From NCBI GenBank assembly GCA_002449915.1, contig DJXY01000150.1:1-11866 (forward strand): 11,866 bases of DNA. Reading direction: 5' to 3'. The stretch's first letter is position 1. Every line of letters starts with the position of its first letter. The notes below the pieces were generated by a model that worked only from the letters and a program-made list of their open reading frames with translations, searched no databases and was not told the origin of the DNA. Of the stretch, positions 1 through 7,108 are shown one piece after another. The position numbers and the translations under genes were made by a program. The DNA comes from Oribacterium sp. UBA6992. GTDB lineage: Bacteria; Bacillota; Clostridia; Lachnospirales; Lachnospiraceae.

Positions 1-698
<698 letters not shown>

Positions 699-768
699 TC
701 AATCCTCCTGATTTATCTATATGCTAATCTGATCTTTTATCTTGATCTCAATCGGTCAATCTTATTAT

Positions 769-1056
769 TTATTCCACAACAGCAAGAATATCATTCTGCT
801 TTACAACCGTATACTTGTGACCGTCGATCTCAACCTCGGAACCGGCATACTTGGAGAAAATAACATGCTGACCTTCCTTGACCTGCATCTTGATCTCCTT
901 GCCGTCAACTACTCCGCCCGGACCTACGGCAACAACAACTGCCTGACCCGGCTTCTCCTTATCATCCTGACCTGGCAGCACGATACCGCTGGCTGTAGTC
1001 TCCTCCATCTTTTCCTTCTCCAGAACAACTCTGTCAAATAATGGAACTAACTTCAT
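769..1056 (-). CDS. groES: 10 kDa co-chaperonin GroES
   Basis: GroES forms the seven-subunit lid on the GroEL cavity in the cytosol. The 95-residue length is typical. The protein starts MKLVPLFDRVVLEK, and the mobile loop is visible as EETTASGIVLPGQ (about residues 18-30), with the IVL tripeptide that docks on GroEL. The roof/core motifs VVAVGPG and VKEGQHVIFSKYAG follow. An in-frame ATG six codons upstream (1074) would give MRRFSI before this start. I chose the ATG at 1054-1056 because it matches the family N-terminus and has AGGAGG (1066-1071) nine bases upstream, whereas the upstream ATG would put that site inside the gene. It is the first gene of the groESL operon, 73 bp ahead of groEL. 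A leader of roughly 130 nt separates it from the predicted transcription start. Confidence 0.98.
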   Translation of the reverse strand: MKLVPLFDRVVLEKEKMEETTASGIVLPGQDDKEKPGQAVVVAVGPGGVVDGKEIKMQVKEGQHVIFSKYAGSEVEIDGHKYTVVKQNDILAVVE

Positions 1057-1194
1057 GATTGAGAACCTCCTCAAACTATTTTCTTATGAAATAAAGCTCT
1101 TAAGGGATATGCATGAGAGGCTTGACAGAAATTCAAATATAATCTCCTGCTGCCATCTCGTACCCTGAAGCTTGCTTTTTTCCGAACAGTTTGT

Positions 1195-1223
1195 ATTATA
1201 GCGCGGGCTATTAGCAACGTCAA
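1195..1223 (-). promoter_or_regulatory. Vegetative (sigma-A type) promoter of groESL
   Basis: Read on the minus strand, the -35 hexamer TTGACG (1218-1223) is separated by exactly 17 bp from a perfect -10 TATAAT (1195-1200). Transcription should start near 1188, leaving a leader of about 130 nt before groES. The -35 hexamer lies inside the CIRCE operator. No second promoter of comparable quality was seen in the leader. Confidence 0.8.
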
Positions 1224-1237
1224 GCATTGAGTGCTAA
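1211..1237 (-). promoter_or_regulatory. CIRCE operator (HrcA binding site) of groESL
   Basis: CIRCE is the inverted repeat TTAGCACTC-N9-GAGTGCTAA bound by the heat-shock repressor HrcA. On the minus strand the promoter-distal half is a perfect TTAGCACTC. After a 9-bp spacer the promoter-proximal half reads CGTTGCTAA, differing from consensus at three positions (1217-1219). Total length is the canonical 27 bp. The -35 hexamer of the groESL promoter covers part of the spacer and the first two bases of the degenerate half. Bound HrcA would therefore block RNA polymerase binding directly. The hrcA gene itself is not in this window. Confidence 0.9.
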
Positions 1238-1288
1238 CTATTTATAAAATTCACATATTCTTCACAAATCCCGGATTTTAATTTGCAC

Positions 1289-1338
1289 AAAAAAATTCAT
1301 CCGAAACGAAGCATGGTCGATCCGCTTCGGATGAATTT
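1289..1338 (-). terminator. Rho-independent terminator of the EAL gene
   Basis: A 13-bp perfect inverted repeat has arms at 1293-1305 and 1326-1338 (core TCATCCGAA / TTCGGATGA) and a 20-nt loop. On the minus strand it ends in a run of seven T (1289-1295). It lies 60 bp after the stop codon of the PAS-GGDEF-EAL gene and just upstream of the groESL CIRCE/promoter, insulating the two units. The loop also contains GAAGC and GCTTC, which could form a competing inner stem. The 341-bp stretch 1057-1397 holds only this terminator, the CIRCE/promoter and the groES leader. Confidence 0.88.
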
Positions 1339-1397
1339 CTTATCAAGCTTGCATTTTTGCCGTCCTGAATGTCGAGGAAGGAAATGCCAAAGAAAGA

Positions 1398-3533
1398 TTA
1401 CACCGCAAGGATACTTGCGCAGAGATATGCCTTCCGGTTCTGCCACTCGGCAACCTTCCGGAACTGAAGCCGCCCGCGGACGCCTGCATTCACAAAATCA
1501 CAGATGGAAGCTTTGTCTGCGTCCGCCTTATAGATGGCATCCCGGACCATCCCGTAATAGCTGCTCTTTTTATCATTGTGAATGCCGTCGAGTTCCGATA
1601 AATCCCCGATGCCGATACTATGGAGATAGCTTCGGAACGCATCATTGGCATAGATCGTATGCTGGTGTCCATCTACATATTCAAAGATGGCGATTGGAAT
1701 GTTACTGTCCGCCTTGACAGAAGTAAACTCCATCGGATGTGCGGAGAGGAAATTGACGCGGCCGATCTGGTCATAAAAGATCCGGTCTCCGGTGGTTTCC
1801 AGGATGAAGCCCTTCTGCTGCAACGTATCATAACACTCCTCAAACGGCAGAGGCTTTGAGAGTAAATAGCCTTGCACTCTTTCGCAGCCAATGGTACGGA
1901 GGAAATCATACTGCTCTCTGGTTTCCACACCCTCCGCAAGCGTACTGATCCCCAGATTTTTAGCCATATTGACGATGGAAGCGAGAATCATCGGCGTTTT
2001 TGCATTCTCCTTATGTAAAAACTGCATATCCTTCTTCAGCACATCAAAGTCAAAGGTCTGCAAGGTATTAAGCGAACTATAGCCGCTTCCAAAATCATCC
2101 ATCCAGACATGATACCCATCCCGATGAAATCTTGCGATATGCTCACGCATCTCCTCTTCACTGCCAAACAGCACAGACTCGGTGATCTCAATATGGATAA
2201 GCTCATGTGGGATACCGTATCGCGCAAGGATGGCGTTGATCTTGTCATGGAGATTCTCTACCTCAAAATCCAGTCTTGAGAGATTACAGGATACAGGAAA
2301 CAGCTTTGCTCCGCACTGCTGCCGCTCACTCAGCATCCGGCAAATGCTGCCGAGCATATGCATATCCAGCTCATGGATCAGATGATTCTCTTCCAGCACC
2401 GGGATAAATGCTGCCGGTGTCATAAAACCATAGGTCGGATCCTCCCAGCGGGCGAGTGCCTCAAAGCCGATGATTTTACCGCTCAAGGTCCTCCCAATCG
2501 GCTGATACCAGGTTCTGATCCAGCCTTTTTGAATTGCTTCATTGATATGTGCGCAGAGATACGAGGACCGGGAGAGCTCTGCTTCCATGCTTTTTGTAAA
2601 GCTCCTATAGTATCTATGAAAATCTCCCGATGCCTTCTCTCCGGCAATCTTGGCGCGGTCGCAGACAATCACCGGTTTGGCATCCTCGTGATGGACATGA
2701 TAGATGCCCGCACAGATTTCCACCTGCATGTTCTCCCGTAAATAGTCGTGCAGTCTTCTGATCCCGGAAACTGTGTCCTCCGGACTGGAAATCACATAAA
2801 ACTGATCCGCACTGAAGCGGCTTGCATACTGTCCTGGAAATACCTTATGAATTTCCTTTGCCATAGACCTGAGAAATGCGTCTCCCGCAGTATGTCCATG
2901 GTCACGGTTATAAAGCTTGAAATTTACAACATCGATATAGATGAGATCAAAGCCGGCATCTGACTTCCAGCTTTTTTCACCTTCCGTCAGACGTCCGAGC
3001 GTCGTAAGAAACCGTTTCATGCCAAAAAGTCCGGTCAGTCGGTCAATATTGCGGCTTGCGTCCCGAATCTTGACATCCATAATGTAAACTGCAAAAATCT
3101 CTCCGAGCTCCGGGTCCACAATGTAGCGTCCATGGTCCTCGATTTTACGTACATGCCCCCGTGCGGTCACAATATGGTACTCCAGCATGTCAAAATGATC
3201 CGATCCGCTGTTGATCTGCTCCCATATCTGCGTCTCACTCTCCTGAAGCTCCTCCGGATCCACCATGTACCGGAAACTTCCGCGGACATACCTTTTAAAC
3301 TCCGCATAGCTGTCACACTCATAAATGGCAAGCATCTGACGGTTTGCAAAAAGGATCTCCTCATCTCCCCGAGCTCGGTAAATAAAAAAGCCTCCCGGAA
3401 TCCAGTCAGCAAACTTCTGATATTTAAGTAATGCCTGCTGTTCCTGTTCCGTCAGGCTATCTGCAATATACTGATCACGGATGATCTCTCCCGCGATCCG
3501 GGCATGCTCTGTCTTCATTTCCCTTGGTGCCAT
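1398..3533 (-). CDS. PAS-GGDEF(degenerate)-EAL-PAS protein, probable c-di-GMP phosphodiesterase
   Basis: The 711-residue protein probably hydrolyses the second messenger cyclic di-GMP. No transmembrane segment was seen, so it should be cytosolic. Domains in order are a PAS-like sensor (about 40-158), a GGDEF-like domain (about 160-315), an EAL domain (about 325-575) and a second PAS-like region (about 605-711, IFEYVDGHQHTIYANDAF). The GGDEF signature is replaced by SADQF (241-245), so diguanylate cyclase activity is unlikely. The EAL domain keeps the usual catalytic set: E358 of EAL, N417, E449, D479 and D480 in DDFGSGYSS, K500/D502, E534 in AEGVET and Q554. The start is the ATG at 3531-3533, behind AGAAGG (3542-3547); a longer reading frame from 3590 lacks a ribosome binding site. 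It has its own promoter and terminator and appears monocistronic. The ligands of the PAS domains cannot be read from the sequence. Confidence 0.93.
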   Translation of the reverse strand: MAPREMKTEHARIAGEIIRDQYIADSLTEQEQQALLKYQKFADWIPGGFFIYRARGDEEILFANRQMLAIYECDSYAEFKRYVRGSFRYMVDPEELQESETQIWEQINSGSDHFDMLEYHIVTARGHVRKIEDHGRYIVDPELGEIFAVYIMDVKIRDASRNIDRLTGLFGMKRFLTTLGRLTEGEKSWKSDAGFDLIYIDVVNFKLYNRDHGHTAGDAFLRSMAKEIHKVFPGQYASRFSADQFYVISSPEDTVSGIRRLHDYLRENMQVEICAGIYHVHHEDAKPVIVCDRAKIAGEKASGDFHRYYRSFTKSMEAELSRSSYLCAHINEAIQKGWIRTWYQPIGRTLSGKIIGFEALARWEDPTYGFMTPAAFIPVLEENHLIHELDMHMLGSICRMLSERQQCGAKLFPVSCNLSRLDFEVENLHDKINAILARYGIPHELIHIEITESVLFGSEEEMREHIARFHRDGYHVWMDDFGSGYSSLNTLQTFDFDVLKKDMQFLHKENAKTPMILASIVNMAKNLGISTLAEGVETREQYDFLRTIGCERVQGYLLSKPLPFEECYDTLQQKGFILETTGDRIFYDQIGRVNFLSAHPMEFTSVKADSNIPIAIFEYVDGHQHTIYANDAFRSYLHSIGIGDLSELDGIHNDKKSSYYGMVRDAIYKADADKASICDFVNAGVRGRLQFRKVAEWQNRKAYLCASILAV

Positions 3534-3626
3534 GTTTACTTCCTTCTGCCTATGCCATACCCAGTGTGCGCTAATCAAATGAATCCTCACTGACCTGATC
3601 TATGCGTTTTTCAGTCCATAGGCCTT

Positions 3627-3655
3627 ATTATATGGCAGAGACAGAATTAGTTCAA
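3627..3655 (-). promoter_or_regulatory. Sigma-A type promoter of the EAL-domain gene
   Basis: On the minus strand, TTGAAC (3650-3655) and a perfect TATAAT (3627-3632) are separated by exactly 17 bp. The predicted start near 3620 gives a leader of about 87 nt before the ATG at 3533. It lies about 70 bp after the hairpin that ends the cysteine desulfurase gene, so the EAL gene can be expressed independently. Confidence 0.75.
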
Positions 3656-3723
3656 ATCCTTTTACAAATTAAGGAGACATTGTAAGCTATATTTAAGATT
3701 TTTCTTCCGACATCCTTGACATC

Positions 3724-3762
3724 CACTGATTTCCGGTTTATCCATGAAACCGGAAATCAGTG
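3724..3762 (-). terminator. Long hairpin spanning the cysteine desulfurase stop codon (non-canonical terminator?)
   Basis: A perfect 16-bp inverted repeat has arms at 3724-3739 and 3747-3762 (core GATTTCCGG / CCGGAAATC) and a 7-nt loop. The TGA stop codon of the cysteine desulfurase gene (3757-3759) is inside the 5' arm of the transcript. No T-run follows on either strand, so it is not a textbook intrinsic terminator. Its position and strength suggest transcript-end formation or mRNA protection. Right after it is a short direct repeat, GACATCC at 3709-3715 and 3718-3724. Confidence 0.55.
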
Positions 3763-5088
3763 CAGAGCGCCTCCTGCATCTTCGGTATCTACGGCATCAG
3801 CTGCGCCGGCCGCCTTCGCCTCCGGCTCCTCGGCATCTGTTTCCGGAAGCTCGCCAATCGCCTCGAGATACCTTGAGGACTGCCGTCTCAATCTTTCGAT
3901 CATCGGCTTCAGCGTATCCACAAGATAATCTGCATCCTCAATGCTCAGCTCCGGATCAATCGAGAGCCGGATACTGCCCAGCGCATCCTCCCTGGAAACT
4001 CCCAGCGCCAGCAGCACATGGCTTGGCTCCAGCGACCCGCTTGCACAGGCAGAGCCCGCGCTTGCATAAATCTTTTTTTCATTCATAAGCAGAAGCAACG
4101 TTTCCGCCTCAATATACTGAAACGTAATATTGATGTTGTTGGGAAGCCGGTCCACAGGATCACCATTGAGCCAGGCAAACTTTACTCCTCTCGTGAGCCG
4201 CGCGATAAGATGGTCCCGCACCTGCTGCTCGCGAATGTTTCTTGCCCGCAGAGATGCGCACGCGATCTCGGCGGCTCTTGCAAAGCCTACGATGCCGGCA
4301 ACATTCTCCGTACCTGCACGGAAGCCCCGCTCCTGCGCGCCGCCATGCATAAAGCTTTTTAAATTGACACCCCGCCGCATATAGAGAAAGCCCACGCCCT
4401 TGGGACCATTCAGCTTATGCGCACTGGCGGACATTAAGTCAATGTTCATCTCACCCACCTGGATCGGGATATGTCCATACGCCTGCACCGCATCTGTATG
4501 AAACAGGATACCATGATCATGTGCGACTCTGCCGATCTCCATCACCGGCTCCAGCGTCCCGATCTCATTGTTTGCCATCATCACACTGATCAGGATCGTG
4601 TCCGGGCGGATCGCGGCTTCCACATCCCGTGGATCGACATGTCCCTTGCTGTCCACATCCAGATACGTGATGTCAAAGCCGAGGCTCTCAAGATATTTGC
4701 ACGTCCGGAGAATCGCATGATGCTCAATCTTATCGGTAATCAGATGCCCGTTTACAATCGCGTCAGGATCCCTCTGGATCGCTTCATGCAGAAGCCGCTG
4801 CCTTCCGCTCACCATTGCACTGACCAGCGCCCAGTTATCTGACTCAGTACCTCCACTTGTAAAATAGATCTCCTGCGGTTTCGCTCCAATGGTTTCTGCA
4901 ATCGTCCGACGGCTTTCCTCCAGCGCCTGTTTGGCTCTCTGTCCCAAGGTATAGATCGTGGATGCATTGCCAAAATCCTCTGTGAGGTACGGTACCATCG
5001 CCTCCAGCGCTTCATGCGAGAGCGGTGTGGTCGCCGCATTGTCAAGATAATAAAATGCCTTCTGTTGATATACTTTTCTCGTTAACAT
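3757..5088 (-). CDS. Cysteine desulfurase, NifS/IscS family (PLP enzyme)
   Basis: This enzyme would take sulfur from L-cysteine as an enzyme-bound persulfide and pass it to Fe-S cluster assembly, thiamine or tRNA thiolation pathways. The 443 residues hold the class V aminotransferase fold: YLDNAATTP (14-22), the PLP phosphate site SGGTESDN (78-85), IEHHAIL with the catalytic-region His (121-127), NNEIGT (173-178), HTDAVQ (197-202), the PLP lysine K225 in SAHKLNGPKG, RAGTENV (257-263) and the sulfur-carrying cysteine C348 in SAGSACASGS. Two features are unusual: about 15-18 extra residues at 95-113, between the SGGTE and IEHH motifs, and an acidic Ala/Glu-rich tail at about 412-443 beyond the usual end. 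The ATG at 5086-5088 has GGAGAGG (5095-5101) six bases upstream. It has its own promoter. No iscU, thiI or mnmA neighbour is visible, so the sulfur acceptor is unknown. Confidence 0.95.
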   Translation of the reverse strand: MLTRKVYQQKAFYYLDNAATTPLSHEALEAMVPYLTEDFGNASTIYTLGQRAKQALEESRRTIAETIGAKPQEIYFTSGGTESDNWALVSAMVSGRQRLLHEAIQRDPDAIVNGHLITDKIEHHAILRTCKYLESLGFDITYLDVDSKGHVDPRDVEAAIRPDTILISVMMANNEIGTLEPVMEIGRVAHDHGILFHTDAVQAYGHIPIQVGEMNIDLMSASAHKLNGPKGVGFLYMRRGVNLKSFMHGGAQERGFRAGTENVAGIVGFARAAEIACASLRARNIREQQVRDHLIARLTRGVKFAWLNGDPVDRLPNNINITFQYIEAETLLLLMNEKKIYASAGSACASGSLEPSHVLLALGVSREDALGSIRLSIDPELSIEDADYLVDTLKPMIERLRRQSSRYLEAIGELPETDAEEPEAKAAGAADAVDTEDAGGALH

Positions 5089-5141
5089 GCCGATCCTCTC
5101 CGGGCTCTGCTGCCCTTCTTATACACCTCTGCATTTTGCCT

Positions 5142-5170
5142 ATTATAGTTAATTTCCCGGAGCAAGGCAA
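5142..5170 (-). promoter_or_regulatory. Sigma-A type promoter of the cysteine desulfurase gene
   Basis: On the minus strand, TTGCCT (5165-5170) and a perfect TATAAT (5142-5147) are 17 bp apart. The -35 element begins about 15 bp after the anti-sigma stop codon. Predicted initiation near 5135 leaves a leader of about 47 nt. No terminator was seen between the anti-sigma gene and this promoter, so read-through from the sigma operon is also possible. Confidence 0.75.
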
Positions 5171-5184
5171 CAACCACGCTATAC

Positions 5185-6207
5185 TTACAGTGCCTCCGCC
5201 AGTATATCCTTAATATCCTCCGCCGGAATCACAAATTCCTGCGTACCCATATACATCGGTGCTACCTCACCCTCCTGGAATACAATCACAAGGTGATTAT
5301 CTTTATTGATGTAGAACTGCTGGTCCGCCTTGATCTCCTGGAAGTTAGCATCCGGGATGTCCGGGTCATTAATAAAATAGCTCTTGCTGTCGTCCTGCTC
5401 CATCTGCTCCTTCATCTGACGGATAATCTCTGCACTGATCACCTGCTGATAATCCGCACCATCTTTAAAAAGATCCCTGAGCATCACCTTCTCCCCATCT
5501 CTCTTACGGATGACATAATACCGGTTCTCCTGATACCCATCTGCCTGAGAAACAAATGCTGAGAGACGGATCGCATACCAGCGTTCACTATCTGTAACAA
5601 CATCCGTGGATACCGTAAGATCGCCATAGCCATCCTGTTGAAGGGATGCCTTAAAATCCGTGATCAGCTGATCGGTTGTACTCTGAATCTGCTGGTTGAT
5701 CTCCCCTGCACTCTTTGCCGCCTGGGACTGAATCGCCGCATCCGTAACTGCCGGATCTACCAAAATACCGGACACCTTGACATCCGCGCTGTGTCTGGCA
5801 TCCTCATACTGATAATTACGGAAGGTAACCAGCCGGAAATATGCTCCCAGCACCGGAAGCTTCTGCATGGCATATGCTGCCTCCGGGGATACATTTGGGA
5901 TGAGAATGCTTACCGCAATCACTGCTGCCGCAACCTTGCCAAGCATGGATCCAAAGCGGTGGCTATGCCTGCGGCTCTCCAGCGAGATGGTTTCCGCTTT
6001 TGATTCACCGGCTCCGCTCCGTCTTGCAGTTATTGCTTCTCTCGCGGCAGCGGCATTCGCAAGATAATCCGGTCTGATCCCCTCCATGGCATCCAGCAGC
6101 TGGTCCTCCGGGGAGTGTGGCGCCAAGTGCTGTGCATTTTGCTTAGCTCCAAAGGATCCAGTCGTTTCTTCTATATGATGGTTTCTCTGATCTGAAATGT
6201 TTTTCAT
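5185..6207 (-). CDS. RsiV-like membrane-anchored anti-sigma factor (DUF3298 C-terminal domain)
   Basis: The protein probably holds the upstream-encoded ECF sigma factor at the membrane and releases it on an envelope signal. The 340 residues comprise a cytosolic N-terminal region (1-88), one transmembrane helix (about 90-106, KVAAAVIAVSILIPNV), and an extracellular part. Just outside the membrane is the family segment MQKLPVLGAYFRLVTFRNY (114-132), and a DUF3298-like domain fills about 200-335, ending with APMYMGTQEFVIPAEDI. A signal-peptidase-like AYA site (111-113) follows the helix; RsiV of Bacillus subtilis is known to be cut by signal peptidase after binding lysozyme, but that signal is only inferred here. 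I chose the ATG at 6205-6207 because AAGGAG (6214-6219) is six bases upstream; a TTG-initiated extension to 6258 has no such site. It lies 47 bp after the sigma gene. Confidence 0.85.
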   Translation of the reverse strand: MKNISDQRNHHIEETTGSFGAKQNAQHLAPHSPEDQLLDAMEGIRPDYLANAAAAREAITARRSGAGESKAETISLESRRHSHRFGSMLGKVAAAVIAVSILIPNVSPEAAYAMQKLPVLGAYFRLVTFRNYQYEDARHSADVKVSGILVDPAVTDAAIQSQAAKSAGEINQQIQSTTDQLITDFKASLQQDGYGDLTVSTDVVTDSERWYAIRLSAFVSQADGYQENRYYVIRKRDGEKVMLRDLFKDGADYQQVISAEIIRQMKEQMEQDDSKSYFINDPDIPDANFQEIKADQQFYINKDNHLVIVFQEGEVAPMYMGTQEFVIPAEDIKDILAEAL

Positions 6208-6254
6208 AATGTTCTCCTTTATATAAACGGTATCTCTAATCTTTACGTACGTTC

Positions 6255-6839
6255 TCAATCCTTAAACAGGTCCTCTTTGATCAGCCGCTCCTTAAGCTTC
6301 AGCCTTAAACGGTACAATGTAACCTTGACCTTTGCCCGACTGATCCCCTCACGCCGCGCAATTTCCTCTTCGGAGTCCAGGAAAAAGTACCGGTAAATAA
6401 ACAGGTTGCGCTGCGCCTCGGATAATGTCCCCAGGAAGGCATTGATGGCATCCTGAAGCGCTGCTGCATTGACCGCCTCTCCAACGTTGTCTTTTGCGAA
6501 TGCCGCGGAATCCGAAAGCTCCTCGAGCGCCATACGCACATTGTCTCCGCCACGCTTCTCCGCATGGTTTGCGCGGTAACGGCTGATAGAAATATTCCGG
6601 GTAAGACAGCCAAGATATATTTTAAGATTGTCCGGACGCTTCGGCGGTATGGTATTCCAGGCACGAAGCCATGTGTCATTGATGCTTTCCTCCACATCCT
6701 CCGGATTATGCAGGATGTTCCGGGCAATGGAACCAAGATATGTTGTATATTGACGCTGCATGCTCTGGATGACCGATTCTTTACGGTCAAAAAGATCCTG
6801 CAGGATCGTTTCCTGTGTATCCTGTGTATATTCAGGCAT
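6255..6839 (-). CDS. ECF-type RNA polymerase sigma factor (SigV-like)
   Basis: This is an alternative sigma factor of the extracytoplasmic function group, redirecting RNA polymerase to stress promoters. The 194-residue length is typical. Region 2 spans about 20-95 (YTTYLGSIARNILHNPEDVEES..., DTWLRAWNTIPP, the -10 recognition part). A short linker follows, and region 4 spans about 128-190 (LSEAQRNLFIYRYFFLDSEEEIA, then the helix-turn-helix EGISRAKVKVTLYRLRLKLKERL that reads the -35). The ATG at 6837-6839 follows GAGGAGC (6847-6853) at 7-nt spacing. The next gene encodes an RsiV-like protein, the usual two-gene sigma/anti-sigma arrangement, and an ECF-type promoter precedes the pair, implying self-activation. 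The SigV label rests mainly on the anti-sigma partner; SigX- or SigW-like function cannot be excluded. Confidence 0.93.
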   Translation of the reverse strand: MPEYTQDTQETILQDLFDRKESVIQSMQRQYTTYLGSIARNILHNPEDVEESINDTWLRAWNTIPPKRPDNLKIYLGCLTRNISISRYRANHAEKRGGDNVRMALEELSDSAAFAKDNVGEAVNAAALQDAINAFLGTLSEAQRNLFIYRYFFLDSEEEIARREGISRAKVKVTLYRLRLKLKERLIKEDLFKD

Positions 6840-6924
6840 AATTTTTGCTCCTCGTCTTTCTTAATGTTGCAGATCTGCAAGAGGCATAGGCTATGGTAAG
6901 CTCTCGCCCGCCTCTATTATAATA

Positions 6925-6951
6925 GACGCAGTAAATATGGATCCGGTTACA
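6925..6951 (-). promoter_or_regulatory. Candidate ECF-sigma (autoregulatory) promoter of the sigma/anti-sigma operon
   Basis: On the minus strand, TGTAAC (6946-6951) is followed after 17 bp by CGTC (6925-6928). This matches known Bacillus ECF promoters, whose -35 contains an AAC core and whose -10 is CGTC/CGAC at 16-17 bp. A 14-bp palindrome TCTATTATAATAGA (6913-6926) overlaps the -10 and contains TATAAT (6916-6921), but no sigma-A -35 lies 17 bp upstream of it. The leader to the sigma ATG is about 80 nt. The match is by eye from family knowledge. Confidence 0.6.
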
Positions 6952-7025
6952 TAAATGAGAAACTTAAAGTCGCTTATTTTATTGTTAACAGGAGATATCC
7001 AAATGGATGTAAGCATTGCTGACGC

Positions 7026-7066
7026 AAAAACCGAGCCGCCCAACTGAAATCAGCTGAGCGGCTCGG
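7026..7066 (-). terminator. Rho-independent terminator of the gudD-paralog gene
   Basis: Arms CCGAGCCGC (7031-7039) and GCGGCTCGG (7058-7066) form a 9-bp GC-rich stem. It is extended inward by CAACTGA/TCAGCTG, with one G-U pair in the minus-strand transcript. On the minus strand the stem runs directly into TTTTT (7026-7030), 43 bp after the stop codon at 7109. In the plus direction only a weak CTCTTT follows. It insulates the dehydratase gene from the downstream ECF promoter. The 269-bp stretch 6840-7108 holds only this terminator, the ECF promoter and the sigma leader. Confidence 0.9.
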
Positions 7067-7108
7067 CTCTTTACTACATAAGATTATAATATGAACATTA
7101 ACAATTGA

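Noticed and set aside
1122..1143. TTGACA and TATAAT on the plus strand in the groES leader
   Set aside because: The spacer is only 10 bp, too short for a sigma-A promoter, and no plus-strand gene follows.
5098..5162. CTCCGGG and CCCGGAG inverted repeat around the cysteine desulfurase promoter
   Set aside because: The distal arm lies upstream of the predicted transcription start, so it could not fold in that message; probably chance.
7008..7023. TGTAAGCATTGCTGAC as a possible cre (CcpA) site
   Set aside because: It lacks the central CG and the terminal CA of the cre consensus and is not placed near a catabolic promoter.
6995..7050. Tiny plus-strand frame MDVSIADAKTEPPN with AGGAG upstream, a possible leader peptide
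   Set aside because: It overlaps the terminator of the minus-strand dehydratase gene and there is no plus-strand gene downstream to regulate.
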